Assembly (NCBI GenBank): GCA_900541865.1
Contig: UQLO01000049.1
Span: 1 to 12,450 of the forward strand
Origin: an uncultured Porphyromonadaceae bacterium
Lineage (GTDB): Bacteria; Bacteroidota; Bacteroidia; Bacteroidales; Muribaculaceae
Reading direction: 5' to 3'
DNA: 12,450 bases
The notes beneath the pieces were generated by a model. It searched no databases, was not told where the DNA came from, and saw only the letters and a list, made by a program, of their open reading frames with translations. Positions 5,749 to 12,450 of the stretch are shown piece after piece. Every line of letters begins with the position of its first letter. Positions within the stretch are counted from its first letter, which is position 1. The position numbers were made by a program, and so were the translations under genes.

Positions 5749-8571
5749 ATGCCTGAACAACGAAAACTTTTCCTGCTCGACGCATATGCCCTTATATACC
5801 GCGCATACTATGCGCTGATGCGCACCCCGCGCACCACTTCCGCCGGGCTTAACACTTCCGCCATCTTCGGTTTCGTCAATACCCTCGACGACGTCCTCCG
5901 GAAGGAAAATCCGGGATATATCGCCGTGTGCTTCGACCCGCCCGGTGGCCATACTTTCAGGCATGAGAAATTCGCCGAATACAAGGCCGGCCGCGACAAG
6001 CAGCCCGAGGACATTACCCTCGCAATTCCATATATCAAGCGTCTGCTGGAGGCTTTCCGAATCCCCGTTATCGAATGTGAGGGTTACGAGGCCGACGACG
6101 TTATCGGTACTCTCTCCCGACGCGCCGAGCGCCAGGGTTTTGTTACGTACATGATGACGCCCGACAAGGACTATGGTCAGCTCGTAACCGAAAACGTCCT
6201 CCAGTACCGCCCCGCTATCAAGGGTCAGGGATTCGAGGTGCGCGGCCCCGCCCAGGTCTGCGAGCGTCACGGCATTTCGCGACCCGAACAAGTCATTGAC
6301 TTGCTGGCTCTTGAAGGCGATGCTTCCGACAATGTGCCCGGTTGTCCCGGCGTCGGGGAGAAGACGGCAGCAAAACTGATTGCCGAGTTTGGCTCTGTAG
6401 AAAACCTCCTCGACCACGCCCACGATCTCAAAGGCGCCCTTAGGGCCAAAATTGAGGCCAACGCCGACCAAATTCGCCTCTCTAAATGGCTCGTCACCAT
6501 CAACACCGACGTTCCTCTCGATGTCCAACCCGACGACCTTCTCCGCCGCGAACCCGACTCGGCCGCTTTGCAGGCGCTTTTCAAGGAGCTGGAATTCAAA
6601 TCCTTCATGGTGAAATTCGGCCTCACCACCGCCGAAGTCGCCGCGCAAGCGCCCGCACCGGCGCCCGCGCGCGAGGCTTCCCTATTCGACATCGCCGACG
6701 CCGAAGAGGCCGAGGCCGAGGCCGTCGTCGCTCCCGAACTGAATGTGCCCTGCCTGTCAGAACCCGCCGAGGTGGCCGACTTCATCGCTGACGCTGTCAA
6801 AGCCCGGCGCGTCGGAATCACCGTGGTTGCTAACGGCGACGCTGCTCTCTCCGCAAATATTATTGGTATGGCGTTGGCTTTCATTCCCGATGCCGCCGAA
6901 GCGGACCCCGCGGCCGGTGAGCTTTCATTCAACATCCCCTCGCCCGTGGCCGCATTCATTCCCCTCAACGGCATGCCCGACCGGGTCACCACGCTCGCCG
7001 AGCTTATCCAACCTCTGGTCAGCGACTCCAAGGTGACCCTCGTCGGAGGCGACATCAAGCGCGACATGCTCCTGCTGCGACGTCTCGGTGTCGAATTTGC
7101 CGGCGCGAACTATTTCGACACGGCCGTGGCTCACTATATTTGCTCCCCGGAGGCTCGTCACGACATCGAAGACCTCGCCATGACTTACCTCGGCGAACGT
7201 ATGGCCCTTTATCACCATGCCGCAAACCGCCGCGACGCCGCTATGATGGCTGAACCCGCCCTCCTGCCGCGGTATGCCGCCCAGCGTGCCGCCGCAGCAC
7301 TTCGCCTTAGGCCCCTGCTGATGGCCGAAGCAGCTCGGAAGGACCAAACCAAGCTCCTCGAGGACATTGAGCTTCCTATGGTCGAGGTGCTTGCCGACAT
7401 GGAGTGGCAGGGTGCCCGAATAAATCCCGCCGAGCTCCACGCCCTGGCTCGGGAGCTGTCATCGCGCCTCGAAGCCCTCGAAAAAGAGGCATTCGCTATC
7501 GCCGGTCACCCCTTCAACGTCGGCTCCCCTTCGCAGGTCGGACAGGTTCTCTTCGGCGAGCTCCAAATCGACCCTAAAGCTCGCAAAACAAAGGGCGGCT
7601 CCTGGAGCACCGCAGAAGATGTGCTCGAAAAATATGCCGCCGATGTCCCCCTGGTGCGTCTCATCCTCGATATTCGCGGCCTCCGAAAACTGCTCGCAAC
7701 CTACGTCGAGGCTCTTCCCAAATTGATAAACCCAACAACCGGTAAGCTCCACACTACTTATCGCCAGACCGTTACGGCAACCGGTCGAATATCCTCCACA
7801 AACCCCAACCTGCAGAACATTCCCGTTCGCTCCGCCGACGGCCGCGAAATTCGCCGTGCTTTCATCGCCGAACCCGGCGACCTGCTCCTATCGGCCGACT
7901 ACTCCCAGATTGAACTCCGCCTTATGGCCGACCTCAGCGGTGACCCCGCTATGACTCAGGCTTTTATCGACGGCGAAGACATCCACCGCGCAACGGCCGC
8001 TAAAATCTACCACGTCGACCCCGACGACGTGTCGGCCGACCAGCGCCGAAACGCCAAAACGGCAAACTTCGGCATTATATACGGCATCAGCGCTTTCGGA
8101 CTCAGCGAACGCCTCGGCATACCTCGTAGCGAAGCCAAGGAGCTCATCGAAGGCTATTTGCGCACCTACCCCGGTGTGGCTCAGTACATGGAGAAATCTA
8201 TCGCCCTGGCTCGCGAAAACGGTTTCGTGACTACCGTGATGGGACGGCGCAGATACCTCCCCGACATCAACAGCCGCAGCAACACCGTCCGCGCATACGC
8301 CGAACGAAATGCAATCAACGCTCCGCTCCAAGGTTCCGCCGCCGACATCATCAAACTCGCCATGATTCGGATCTACAGCGAAATACGTCGCCGAGGCCTC
8401 CACTCTCGCATGATTCTCCAGGTTCACGACGAACTCATTTTCAACGTCAAGCCCGACGAAGCCGCCGAGCTCCAGCAGCTCGTGACGCGCCAAATGGAAG
8501 AAGCATACTCCGGACGAGTACCCATGGAAGTCGCCTCCGGACTCGCTCAAAACTGGCTCGACGCCCACTGA
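5749..8571 (+). CDS. polA: DNA polymerase I, proofreading site apparently degenerate
   Basis: A 940-residue family A polymerase acting in Okazaki fragment processing and excision repair. The N-terminal 5' nuclease (about 1-295) keeps its acidic residues: Asp11, Asp63, Glu114, Asp116/Asp117, Asp139/Asp141 and Asp191/Asp194. An Ala/Glu-rich linker follows (about 298-330). The 3'-5' exonuclease-like domain (about 335-525) keeps its frame (SANIIGMALAF, FDTAVAHYI, Asp439) but aligns Thr358 and Val360 with E. coli Asp355 and Glu357, and Arg513 with Asp501. Proofreading is therefore probably lost. The polymerase domain is complete: motif A SADYSQIELRL with Asp717, motif B RRNAKTANFGIIYG with Lys770 and Phe774, motif C QVHDE with Asp894. 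Length is close to E. coli Pol I (928). It has its own promoter and ends at a bidirectional terminator-like repeat. Confidence 0.97.
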   Translation: MPEQRKLFLLDAYALIYRAYYALMRTPRTTSAGLNTSAIFGFVNTLDDVLRKENPGYIAVCFDPPGGHTFRHEKFAEYKAGRDKQPEDITLAIPYIKRLLEAFRIPVIECEGYEADDVIGTLSRRAERQGFVTYMMTPDKDYGQLVTENVLQYRPAIKGQGFEVRGPAQVCERHGISRPEQVIDLLALEGDASDNVPGCPGVGEKTAAKLIAEFGSVENLLDHAHDLKGALRAKIEANADQIRLSKWLVTINTDVPLDVQPDDLLRREPDSAALQALFKELEFKSFMVKFGLTTAEVAAQAPAPAPAREASLFDIADAEEAEAEAVVAPELNVPCLSEPAEVADFIADAVKARRVGITVVANGDAALSANIIGMALAFIPDAAEADPAAGELSFNIPSPVAAFIPLNGMPDRVTTLAELIQPLVSDSKVTLVGGDIKRDMLLLRRLGVEFAGANYFDTAVAHYICSPEARHDIEDLAMTYLGERMALYHHAANRRDAAMMAEPALLPRYAAQRAAAALRLRPLLMAEAARKDQTKLLEDIELPMVEVLADMEWQGARINPAELHALARELSSRLEALEKEAFAIAGHPFNVGSPSQVGQVLFGELQIDPKARKTKGGSWSTAEDVLEKYAADVPLVRLILDIRGLRKLLATYVEALPKLINPTTGKLHTTYRQTVTATGRISSTNPNLQNIPVRSADGREIRRAFIAEPGDLLLSADYSQIELRLMADLSGDPAMTQAFIDGEDIHRATAAKIYHVDPDDVSADQRRNAKTANFGIIYGISAFGLSERLGIPRSEAKELIEGYLRTYPGVAQYMEKSIALARENGFVTTVMGRRRYLPDINSRSNTVRAYAERNAINAPLQGSAADIIKLAMIRIYSEIRRRGLHSRMILQVHDELIFNVKPDEAAELQQLVTRQMEEAYSGRVPMEVASGLAQNWLDAH

Positions 8572-8578
8572 CAGTTGG

Positions 8579-8652
8579 AAATGTAGAATGTAAAATGTAA
8601 AATTGAAAATTCCCTCCCCAATTCTACATTTTAAATTTTAAATTCTACATTT
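8579..8652. terminator. AT-rich inverted repeat between convergent polA and MATE genes
   Basis: Two 33-base arms (8579-8611 and 8620-8652) pair at 28 of 33 positions around CCCTCCCC. The arms are made of near-repeated heptamers of the TGTAGAA/TGTAAAA type. The stem carries T-rich segments on both strands and starts 8 bases after the polA stop, so bidirectional termination is likely. Similar TACATT-type repeats are familiar to me from Bacteroidales intergenic regions. The right arm includes the last codons and stop of the MATE gene. Confidence 0.75.
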
Positions 8653-9972
8653 AGCTTTCCCCCTCGTCGCCCGCATGAAGTAGACGAAGTAGAGCCCCGC
8701 CGCAAGAAACAGCGACGCCGAGAAGCTCAGCACGATGCCGTAGAGCCCCAAGCCGCCCCAAATAGCCAGGGCATATGTGGTCGGCAGGCCGATGAGCACA
8801 TAGCTCACAAAGGCTATGTAGAGCATCGGCGTCACGTGAGAGGTGCCCCGAAGGGCATTCGCAAACGATATCTGCGTCGCATCCCCAAGCTGGTAGAGCA
8901 CAAGCGGCACGATAACCCCGACGGCAGCTCCTCGTACCGCCGCATCCTCTGTGAACCACCCGATAATCTCCGGGCCGCCCAAGACGAACAGAGCCGACGC
9001 AGCTACCATGGCAACTATGGTGATGTGGTAGCCCGCCCGGGCGCATCGCCGCATCTCCCTATTGTCGCCGCGGCCCGCGGCGTGGCTAAGGTCGATGGCC
9101 ATGGCTCCTCCGATGCTGTAGTAGATGCAGAAGCCGAACATGCCGATCGTAACTATTATCTGAAGGGCCGCCAGCGGCACCGTGCCCAGAAGGCCGGCCA
9201 TGACGGCCGAACCCGAAAAGGCCGCCGTCTCGAAAAACATTTGCATCGACACCGGGAAACCCGTGTGGAGGACCCGCCGTCCTATGCCCGGCGTAGGCCC
9301 AGGACGCCGGAAGCTCGTACGATAGTCCGCGCCAAGACGTGTGCCCATGAATACCAGCACCATGGCGAACATCACGGCCACGCGTGTTCCAAGCGTGCTC
9401 AGGCCCGCGCCCAGAAGGCCAAGCTCCGGGGCACCCCATTGGCCGTAGACCAGCGCGTAGTTGCCCGCTATGTTGACAACATTTCCTGCAAGGAGTATCA
9501 CCGTGGGCAGAAGCGTGTTGCCGATGCCGAAACTCCACTGGGCGAAGACGTTGAACACGCTCACCGGTATCATCCCCGCAAGCACGACAAGGTAGTACGG
9601 CCGGATGAAGGGCAGCAGCTCCTCAGGTTGACCCATCCGGTCTAAAAAGAAATAAACGCCAAGCATAATGGCGCTCACGACCAGGGTAAACAGTATGTTC
9701 ACCCTAAGCCCTATGCGCACATAGCGCCCGGCCTGAGCCTTTTCGCCCCGCGCAAAGAGTGCGCCCACCAGAGGTGTTAGCCCATAGGCAAACCCCACGC
9801 AAGCCAGCAGCGCTACGTTGAAGAAATTATTCACAAACGACGCCGCGGCAAGCTCAGCCGTGCTGTGACGACCAACCATGATATTGTCGGCGAATCCCAC
9901 GGCGATGTTGCCCAGCTGCCCGACAAGCAGCGGTAGCGCCAGAAGCACTATCGATCGGTAGAGACCCTTCAT
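8638..9972 (-). CDS. MATE family multidrug efflux transporter (NorM-like)
   Basis: A 444-residue inner membrane protein with about 12 hydrophobic segments, the usual length and topology of MATE antiporters. These export cationic drugs or metabolites against a Na+ or H+ gradient. The N-terminal signature ALPLLVGQLGN...FADNIMVG is clear. Asp29, Glu248 and Asp364 all lie seven residues before the NorM ion-site residues Asp36, Glu255 and Asp371, which suggests a working coupling site. Substrate cannot be read from sequence. The ATG at 9972 overlaps the stop of the phosphatase gene as ATGA, so the two are coupled. The last residues (KCRI and stop) are encoded inside the AT-rich inverted repeat that ends the transcript, so the extreme C-terminus may be recently acquired and is not conserved in function. 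Confidence 0.94.
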   Translation of the reverse strand: MKGLYRSIVLLALPLLVGQLGNIAVGFADNIMVGRHSTAELAAASFVNNFFNVALLACVGFAYGLTPLVGALFARGEKAQAGRYVRIGLRVNILFTLVVSAIMLGVYFFLDRMGQPEELLPFIRPYYLVVLAGMIPVSVFNVFAQWSFGIGNTLLPTVILLAGNVVNIAGNYALVYGQWGAPELGLLGAGLSTLGTRVAVMFAMVLVFMGTRLGADYRTSFRRPGPTPGIGRRVLHTGFPVSMQMFFETAAFSGSAVMAGLLGTVPLAALQIIVTIGMFGFCIYYSIGGAMAIDLSHAAGRGDNREMRRCARAGYHITIVAMVAASALFVLGGPEIIGWFTEDAAVRGAAVGVIVPLVLYQLGDATQISFANALRGTSHVTPMLYIAFVSYVLIGLPTTYALAIWGGLGLYGIVLSFSASLFLAAGLYFVYFMRATRGKAKCRI

Positions 9973-10490
9973 ACTCCCCGCTCAACTGCCTCGTAGAGCC
10001 CCGAGCAGGCGTTCTCCAGCAGGTCCAGCACCAGCTCGAAGCCCTCAGCGCCCTCGTAGTATGGATCCGGAACTGCCGTGTGGCGTGTTGCAAGCGTGCA
10101 GAACTCCATCATCGGCACTACCTTGGCGGCTGCCTCAACTGTCGGTGCAAGCTCCCGCAGGTCGGCGGCGTTGGCCGCGTCCATAGCCACTATGATGTCG
10201 AAGTCGTCGAAGTCCGCAGCCCGAACCTGCCGGGCATGGTGCGTAAGCTCGTAGCCCCGGCGCAGGGCGTGCACCCGCATGCGCCGGTCCGGTAGGTCGC
10301 CGATATGCCAGCCCCCCGTGCCCGCCGAGTCTATCTCCCAGGCGTGGGTGCCCGATGCCGTCGCCACTATATTTTCCATAACGCCCTGGGCTGCCGGACT
10401 ACGGCATATGTTGCCCAGGCAAACAAAGAGCACCCGCACTCTCTCCAGAGAATGCAGATGCTCGATTATCTTTTGGGTCTTCTTATCCAT
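9969..10490 (-). CDS. Low-molecular-weight protein tyrosine phosphatase
   Basis: A 173-residue cytoplasmic phosphatase. The P-loop VCLGNICRS gives nucleophile Cys24 with Arg30 and Ser31, and the general acid loop is DPYY with Asp142, so the active site is complete. The two tyrosines in that loop are the usual phosphorylation sites of the family. Bacterial members act on tyrosine kinases of capsule or exopolysaccharide synthesis, or on phosphoarginine; the substrate here is unknown and no kinase gene is adjacent. The family commonly begins a few residues before the P-loop, so about 17 extra N-terminal residues follow from the ATG at 10490; GTG codons at residues 18 and 20 are alternative starts. 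It overlaps the MATE gene by ATGA and probably forms an operon with it. Confidence 0.93.
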   Translation of the reverse strand: MDKKTQKIIEHLHSLERVRVLFVCLGNICRSPAAQGVMENIVATASGTHAWEIDSAGTGGWHIGDLPDRRMRVHALRRGYELTHHARQVRAADFDDFDIIVAMDAANAADLRELAPTVEAAAKVVPMMEFCTLATRHTAVPDPYYEGAEGFELVLDLLENACSGLYEAVERGV

Positions 10491-10500
10491 AACTTTTTTG

Positions 10501-10508
10501 CAAAGTTA
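10501..10508 (-). promoter_or_regulatory. -7 box of the phosphatase/MATE operon
   Basis: On the minus strand this reads TAACTTTG, an exact TAnnTTTG match, in the 33-bp gap after the starch-binding protein gene. No convincing -33 box is seen. It ends only 10 bases before the ATG at 10490, so the transcript would have a leader of a few bases or start translation at a downstream GTG. Confidence 0.5.
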
Positions 10509-10523
10509 CGGATTTATTCCCAA

Positions 10524-12152
10524 TTACAGCGCCAGTTTGCGAGCCTTGCCGCCAACCAGGGCGATGTAGAGGCCGTGGGAGGGTGCGGTCACCACGGTGC
10601 CTTCGCCGATGCATACGCCGGCGATGGTGTAGAGGCGCAGGGGCTGCGCAGAGGCTACGCTGAGGCCGTCGACGCTCAGTGCGACTTCGGCGGCAACGTT
10701 CTCTATGCCCGAAACGTTCTGGCCCGTGTAGCCCGCGCGCGTGTAGATGCCTCGGTTGATGAGCTCAAGGTCGGCGGTCTGGTCGGAGCCGTTGTTGAAG
10801 ATGCACATCAGTTTCGGTGCGGCGGCCTCGCAGGTGAAGGAGTAGAACCAGTAGCCCGTTTCGGCGTCGAGGGTCATGTCGGCGCCCGGCCAGGTGCCCC
10901 CCGTGAAGTTGCGGTTGCCATCGGCGGCGTCCCAAATCCATGTTTTGACAACATTCCAGCCCGTGGAGGCATTGTCGAAGTAGACAACATAGTTGCCGTC
11001 CTCGGGAGTGGGGTCAGGTCCGGGGTTGGGATCCGGGTTCGGATTCGGGTTCGGGTTGGGCAGAGGGCCCACTTCGCCGGTGCGCATCTTGCCTACCGAG
11101 GCAAGGGCGTAGGTTATGATGTCGATGTCGTCCTTCTCATGCGAGGTGGAGTTGTCCGCACCGTATTCGCCGAATACATTGTCGACCATCGACGGGTCGA
11201 ACGGGCAGCAGTCCAGACCGCTCTCGCCGCGGGTGGCCACTACGCGCACACCGATGCCGTTGGCCTCAAGCCATTCCCGGTCGATGCCCAGCAGGCTCAG
11301 AGGGATGCTCATTTCGTAGAACGAGTCGTACGAGTAGTCGTGCTGCTTGAGCCCTTCCGGCAGGCCGGCCTTGAGGTTGTCGTAGTTGGCCGCGTCGTAT
11401 ATGTTGTTGATGATTTCGGGGTCGCTCAGCAGCGTCGTCGGGTCAGCCCAGTCGGCCGTGGTGCGCTGACGCCACAGGTGCGAAGGTGCGAAGCCCTCGG
11501 CCATGGCATAGCGGATGCCGTTGCTGGCGAAGGGGTGGCAGCCGGAGCCATAGTTGGTGTTGCCGGACGCATCCACTGCAGTAAACATAGCCGGTTCGCC
11601 AAGACCTACCTTGCCGCTCATAAAGAACAGGTGGTCTACGTGCGAGCTGAACTCTACGCCGTTCGACGACTTAGAGCTCCAGATAAAGTTGCCGTTGTCC
11701 AGCTTGCCCGTCATACCCGGGGCCGACGGATCGACCGACAGAGCAACAATCAGAGGCACATCGCCGATGCGGCCGCTGTCGGTAAGCGGGCCGTCGCCGG
11801 GGCGAGCCCACGTGTCGCCCGTGTTGCACATCTGCCAGGCAAGGTAGAGATTGCTGTCGTCCCACGACGCATACACCGCGTAGAGATCCAGTACGCAGTT
11901 CTCGTGGCTCCCCTTGAAGGCGTTGGCAACATCGTTGGCACCGCAGGTCGCAACGATCATATCATCTGTCCACTCGTTGAGTTTGCCGTCGATGGTGATG
12001 GCGGATGCTTTGCCGACCGCCTCAGAGGCATTGGTGCTGTAGTAGGCGCGAGTCTCAACGGGATAGCCCGTGGCGTTTTCTGCCTGTGCGCCAACAGCGC
12101 CCAGCGTGGCCGCACCGCACAGTGCAAGTGTGCGTAGTGTCTTTAAGTTCAT
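10524..12152 (-). CDS. Secreted starch-binding protein: CBM9-like domain, Pro-Asn linker, CBM26-like module, sorting domain
   Basis: A 542-residue secreted protein. Residues 1-24 are a signal peptide (basic MNLKTLR, hydrophobic core, AQA cleavage site). Residues about 50-355 form a CBM9/DOMON-like beta-sandwich, with ITIDGKLNEW near the start, ASWDDSNLYLAWQM (95-108) and FYEMSIPLSLLGI (278-290). A Pro-Asn-Asp linker (364-383) follows, then a module with VYFDNASTGW and TWPGADM (about 388-470) that resembles starch-binding CBM26. The last 60 residues resemble a Por/T9SS type A sorting domain (RLYTIAGVCIGEG, GLYIALVGGKARKL). No glycosidase residues are recognised, so it probably binds alpha-glucan at the cell surface without cutting it. 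Several cysteines (such as Cys315/Cys316) could form disulphides. It has its own promoter. Domain calls are from recognition. Confidence 0.82.
   Translation of the reverse strand: MNLKTLRTLALCGAATLGAVGAQAENATGYPVETRAYYSTNASEAVGKASAITIDGKLNEWTDDMIVATCGANDVANAFKGSHENCVLDLYAVYASWDDSNLYLAWQMCNTGDTWARPGDGPLTDSGRIGDVPLIVALSVDPSAPGMTGKLDNGNFIWSSKSSNGVEFSSHVDHLFFMSGKVGLGEPAMFTAVDASGNTNYGSGCHPFASNGIRYAMAEGFAPSHLWRQRTTADWADPTTLLSDPEIINNIYDAANYDNLKAGLPEGLKQHDYSYDSFYEMSIPLSLLGIDREWLEANGIGVRVVATRGESGLDCCPFDPSMVDNVFGEYGADNSTSHEKDDIDIITYALASVGKMRTGEVGPLPNPNPNPNPDPNPGPDPTPEDGNYVVYFDNASTGWNVVKTWIWDAADGNRNFTGGTWPGADMTLDAETGYWFYSFTCEAAAPKLMCIFNNGSDQTADLELINRGIYTRAGYTGQNVSGIENVAAEVALSVDGLSVASAQPLRLYTIAGVCIGEGTVVTAPSHGLYIALVGGKARKLAL
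11021..11060. repeat. Hexanucleotide repeat encoding the Pro-Asn linker
   Basis: On the plus strand the block contains several GGGTTC/GGATTC-type hexamers in a row, encoding alternating Pro and Asn or Asp on the minus strand. Each 6-base step adds or removes two residues without a frameshift, so the linker length could vary between strains. Confidence 0.7.
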
Positions 12153-12194
12153 GTGTTTTTTAGTAAGGTATTAAATAAGTATGATATATGGAAG

Positions 12195-12208
12195 GCGCCC
12201 CCAGGCGC
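12195..12208 (-). promoter_or_regulatory. GC hairpin in the leader of the starch-binding protein mRNA
   Basis: GCGCC (12195-12199) pairs with GGCGC (12204-12208) around a 4-base loop. It lies near the 5' end of a predicted 60-base leader whose remaining part is AT-rich. It could stabilise the 5' end of the mRNA. No regulator site is recognised. Confidence 0.35.
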
Positions 12209-12216
12209 TCTCACCG

Positions 12217-12248
12217 CAAAATTAGCAAAAAATCCCCGCCCCCGCAAC
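12217..12248 (-). promoter_or_regulatory. Bacteroidetes-type promoter of the starch-binding protein gene
   Basis: Read on the minus strand, TAATTTTG (12224 to 12217) matches TAnnTTTG exactly. GTTG (12248 to 12245) stands 20 bases upstream as a 3-of-4 match to TTTG, with a full TTTG three bases further away. The predicted transcription start is about 60 bases before the ATG at 12152, and no Shine-Dalgarno sequence precedes that ATG. Confidence 0.7.
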
Positions 12249-12351
12249 AAACCCGCCCAAAACCCTTCGTTTTGAACAAACCACCGCCCCCATTCGCACA
12301 AATCATTATCAATTCTCAATTTTCCACTCCCCCCTCCCGGCCCCCTGAAAA
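12249..12351. other. Gene-free spacer between divergent promoters
   Basis: I see no gene here. The stretch is C-rich on the plus strand and includes a short AT-rich ATTATCAATTCTCAATTTT motif (12304-12322) of a kind that I recall as common in Bacteroidales intergenic DNA. A minus-strand frame across 12149-12370 has no family resemblance and covers the promoter and leader of the next gene. Confidence 0.5.
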
Positions 12352-12368
12352 GAACCCTGTAAGGGTTC
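12352..12368. repeat. Perfect inverted repeat over the -33 region of the right-edge promoter
   Basis: GAACCC (12352-12357) and GGGTTC (12363-12368) form a 6-bp stem with loop TGTAA. On the minus strand TTTTC follows, so it could be a short terminator for transcripts from the right. As DNA it covers the expected -33 position of the plus-strand promoter, so it could also be an operator. Confidence 0.5.
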
Positions 12369-12381
12369 AATATAGTAGCTT

Positions 12382-12389
12382 TACCTTTG
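12382..12389 (+). promoter_or_regulatory. -7 box for a gene beyond the right edge
   Basis: TACCTTTG is an exact TAnnTTTG match on the plus strand. No good TTTG is found 19-21 bases upstream. Transcription would start at about 12393 and run out of the window. An ATG at 12443-12445 could be the start of that gene, but only two codons are visible. Confidence 0.5.
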
Positions 12390-12433
12390 CAGCGTCGGAC
12401 GACAGACTATCAAAAAGTCAGAGTTCGACGCTG
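12390..12433 (+). promoter_or_regulatory. Long inverted repeat just downstream of the right-edge promoter
   Basis: CAGCGTCGGAC (12390-12400) pairs with GTTCGACGCTG (12423-12433) over 11 positions with one G-T wobble. Inside, GACT (12405-12408) pairs with AGTC (12416-12419) around a 7-base loop. It could be a structured mRNA leader or an operator. The predicted transcription start lies inside the left arm, which leaves open whether the full stem is present in RNA. Confidence 0.55.
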
Positions 12434-12450
12434 GAAAATTATATGGTTGT

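Noticed and set aside
5731..6648. A 305-residue minus-strand frame opposite the start of polA
   Set aside because: The polA protein is unmistakable on the other strand, so this frame is a mirror of its codon use.
8651..9046. Alternative frame at the end of the MATE gene that might signal a frameshift
   Set aside because: The MATE frame itself continues with hydrophobic helices to the normal family length, so no frameshift is needed.
10305..12137. A 610-residue open frame on the plus strand opposite the starch-binding protein gene
   Set aside because: The minus-strand gene has a signal peptide, recognisable domains and a promoter. The opposite frame shows no family and its open length follows from GC-rich codon use.
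12149..12370. A 73-residue minus-strand frame upstream of the starch-binding protein
   Set aside because: It spans the promoter and leader of that gene, and the translation has no recognisable pattern.

Overview
The window looks like a chromosomal stretch from a GC-rich Bacteroidales bacterium, possibly near Muribaculaceae or Rikenellaceae; the family is a guess. The evidence is as follows. There are repeated Bacteroidetes-type promoters (a -7 box TAnnTTTG, sometimes with TTTG about 20 bases upstream). Most start codons have no Shine-Dalgarno sequence. The bS21 is of Bacteroidetes type, and there is a secreted starch-binding protein with a C-terminal Por/T9SS-like sorting domain. No integrase, transposase or CRISPR array is visible.

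Left part (1-1366, + strand): tRNA-Asn with its own terminator, a small DUF3861-type gene, then rpsU with a good promoter and a leader of about 95 bases. The gap that follows, at the convergent end of rpsU and the next operon, holds a tandem 86-bp repeat built of small palindromes and a further inverted repeat.

Middle (1367-5598, - strand): a two-gene operon encoding a 781-residue beta-rich protein of phage-structural appearance, followed by a large terminase subunit (TerL). The two genes overlap by one base. TerL keeps its ATPase and nuclease residues. No portal, capsid, protease, small terminase or integrase lies beside it; its neighbours are rpsU and polA. This orphan packaging motor with a beta-rich partner is the strongest candidate for an undescribed system here.

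Right part: polA (+ strand, 5749-8571) is divergent from that operon. Its 5' nuclease and polymerase residues are intact, but by eye three of the four acidic residues of the proofreading exonuclease are gone. A long AT-rich inverted repeat separates polA from a convergent minus-strand group. That group comprises, in transcription order, a secreted starch-binding protein, a low-molecular-weight protein tyrosine phosphatase and a MATE efflux pump; the last two overlap by ATGA. At the right edge a plus-strand promoter-like box sits between two inverted repeats, ahead of a gene outside the window.

Functionally this is housekeeping sequence (tRNA, S21, Pol I) plus a polysaccharide-binding and export group, interrupted by one phage-derived operon whose two long reading frames have stayed open.
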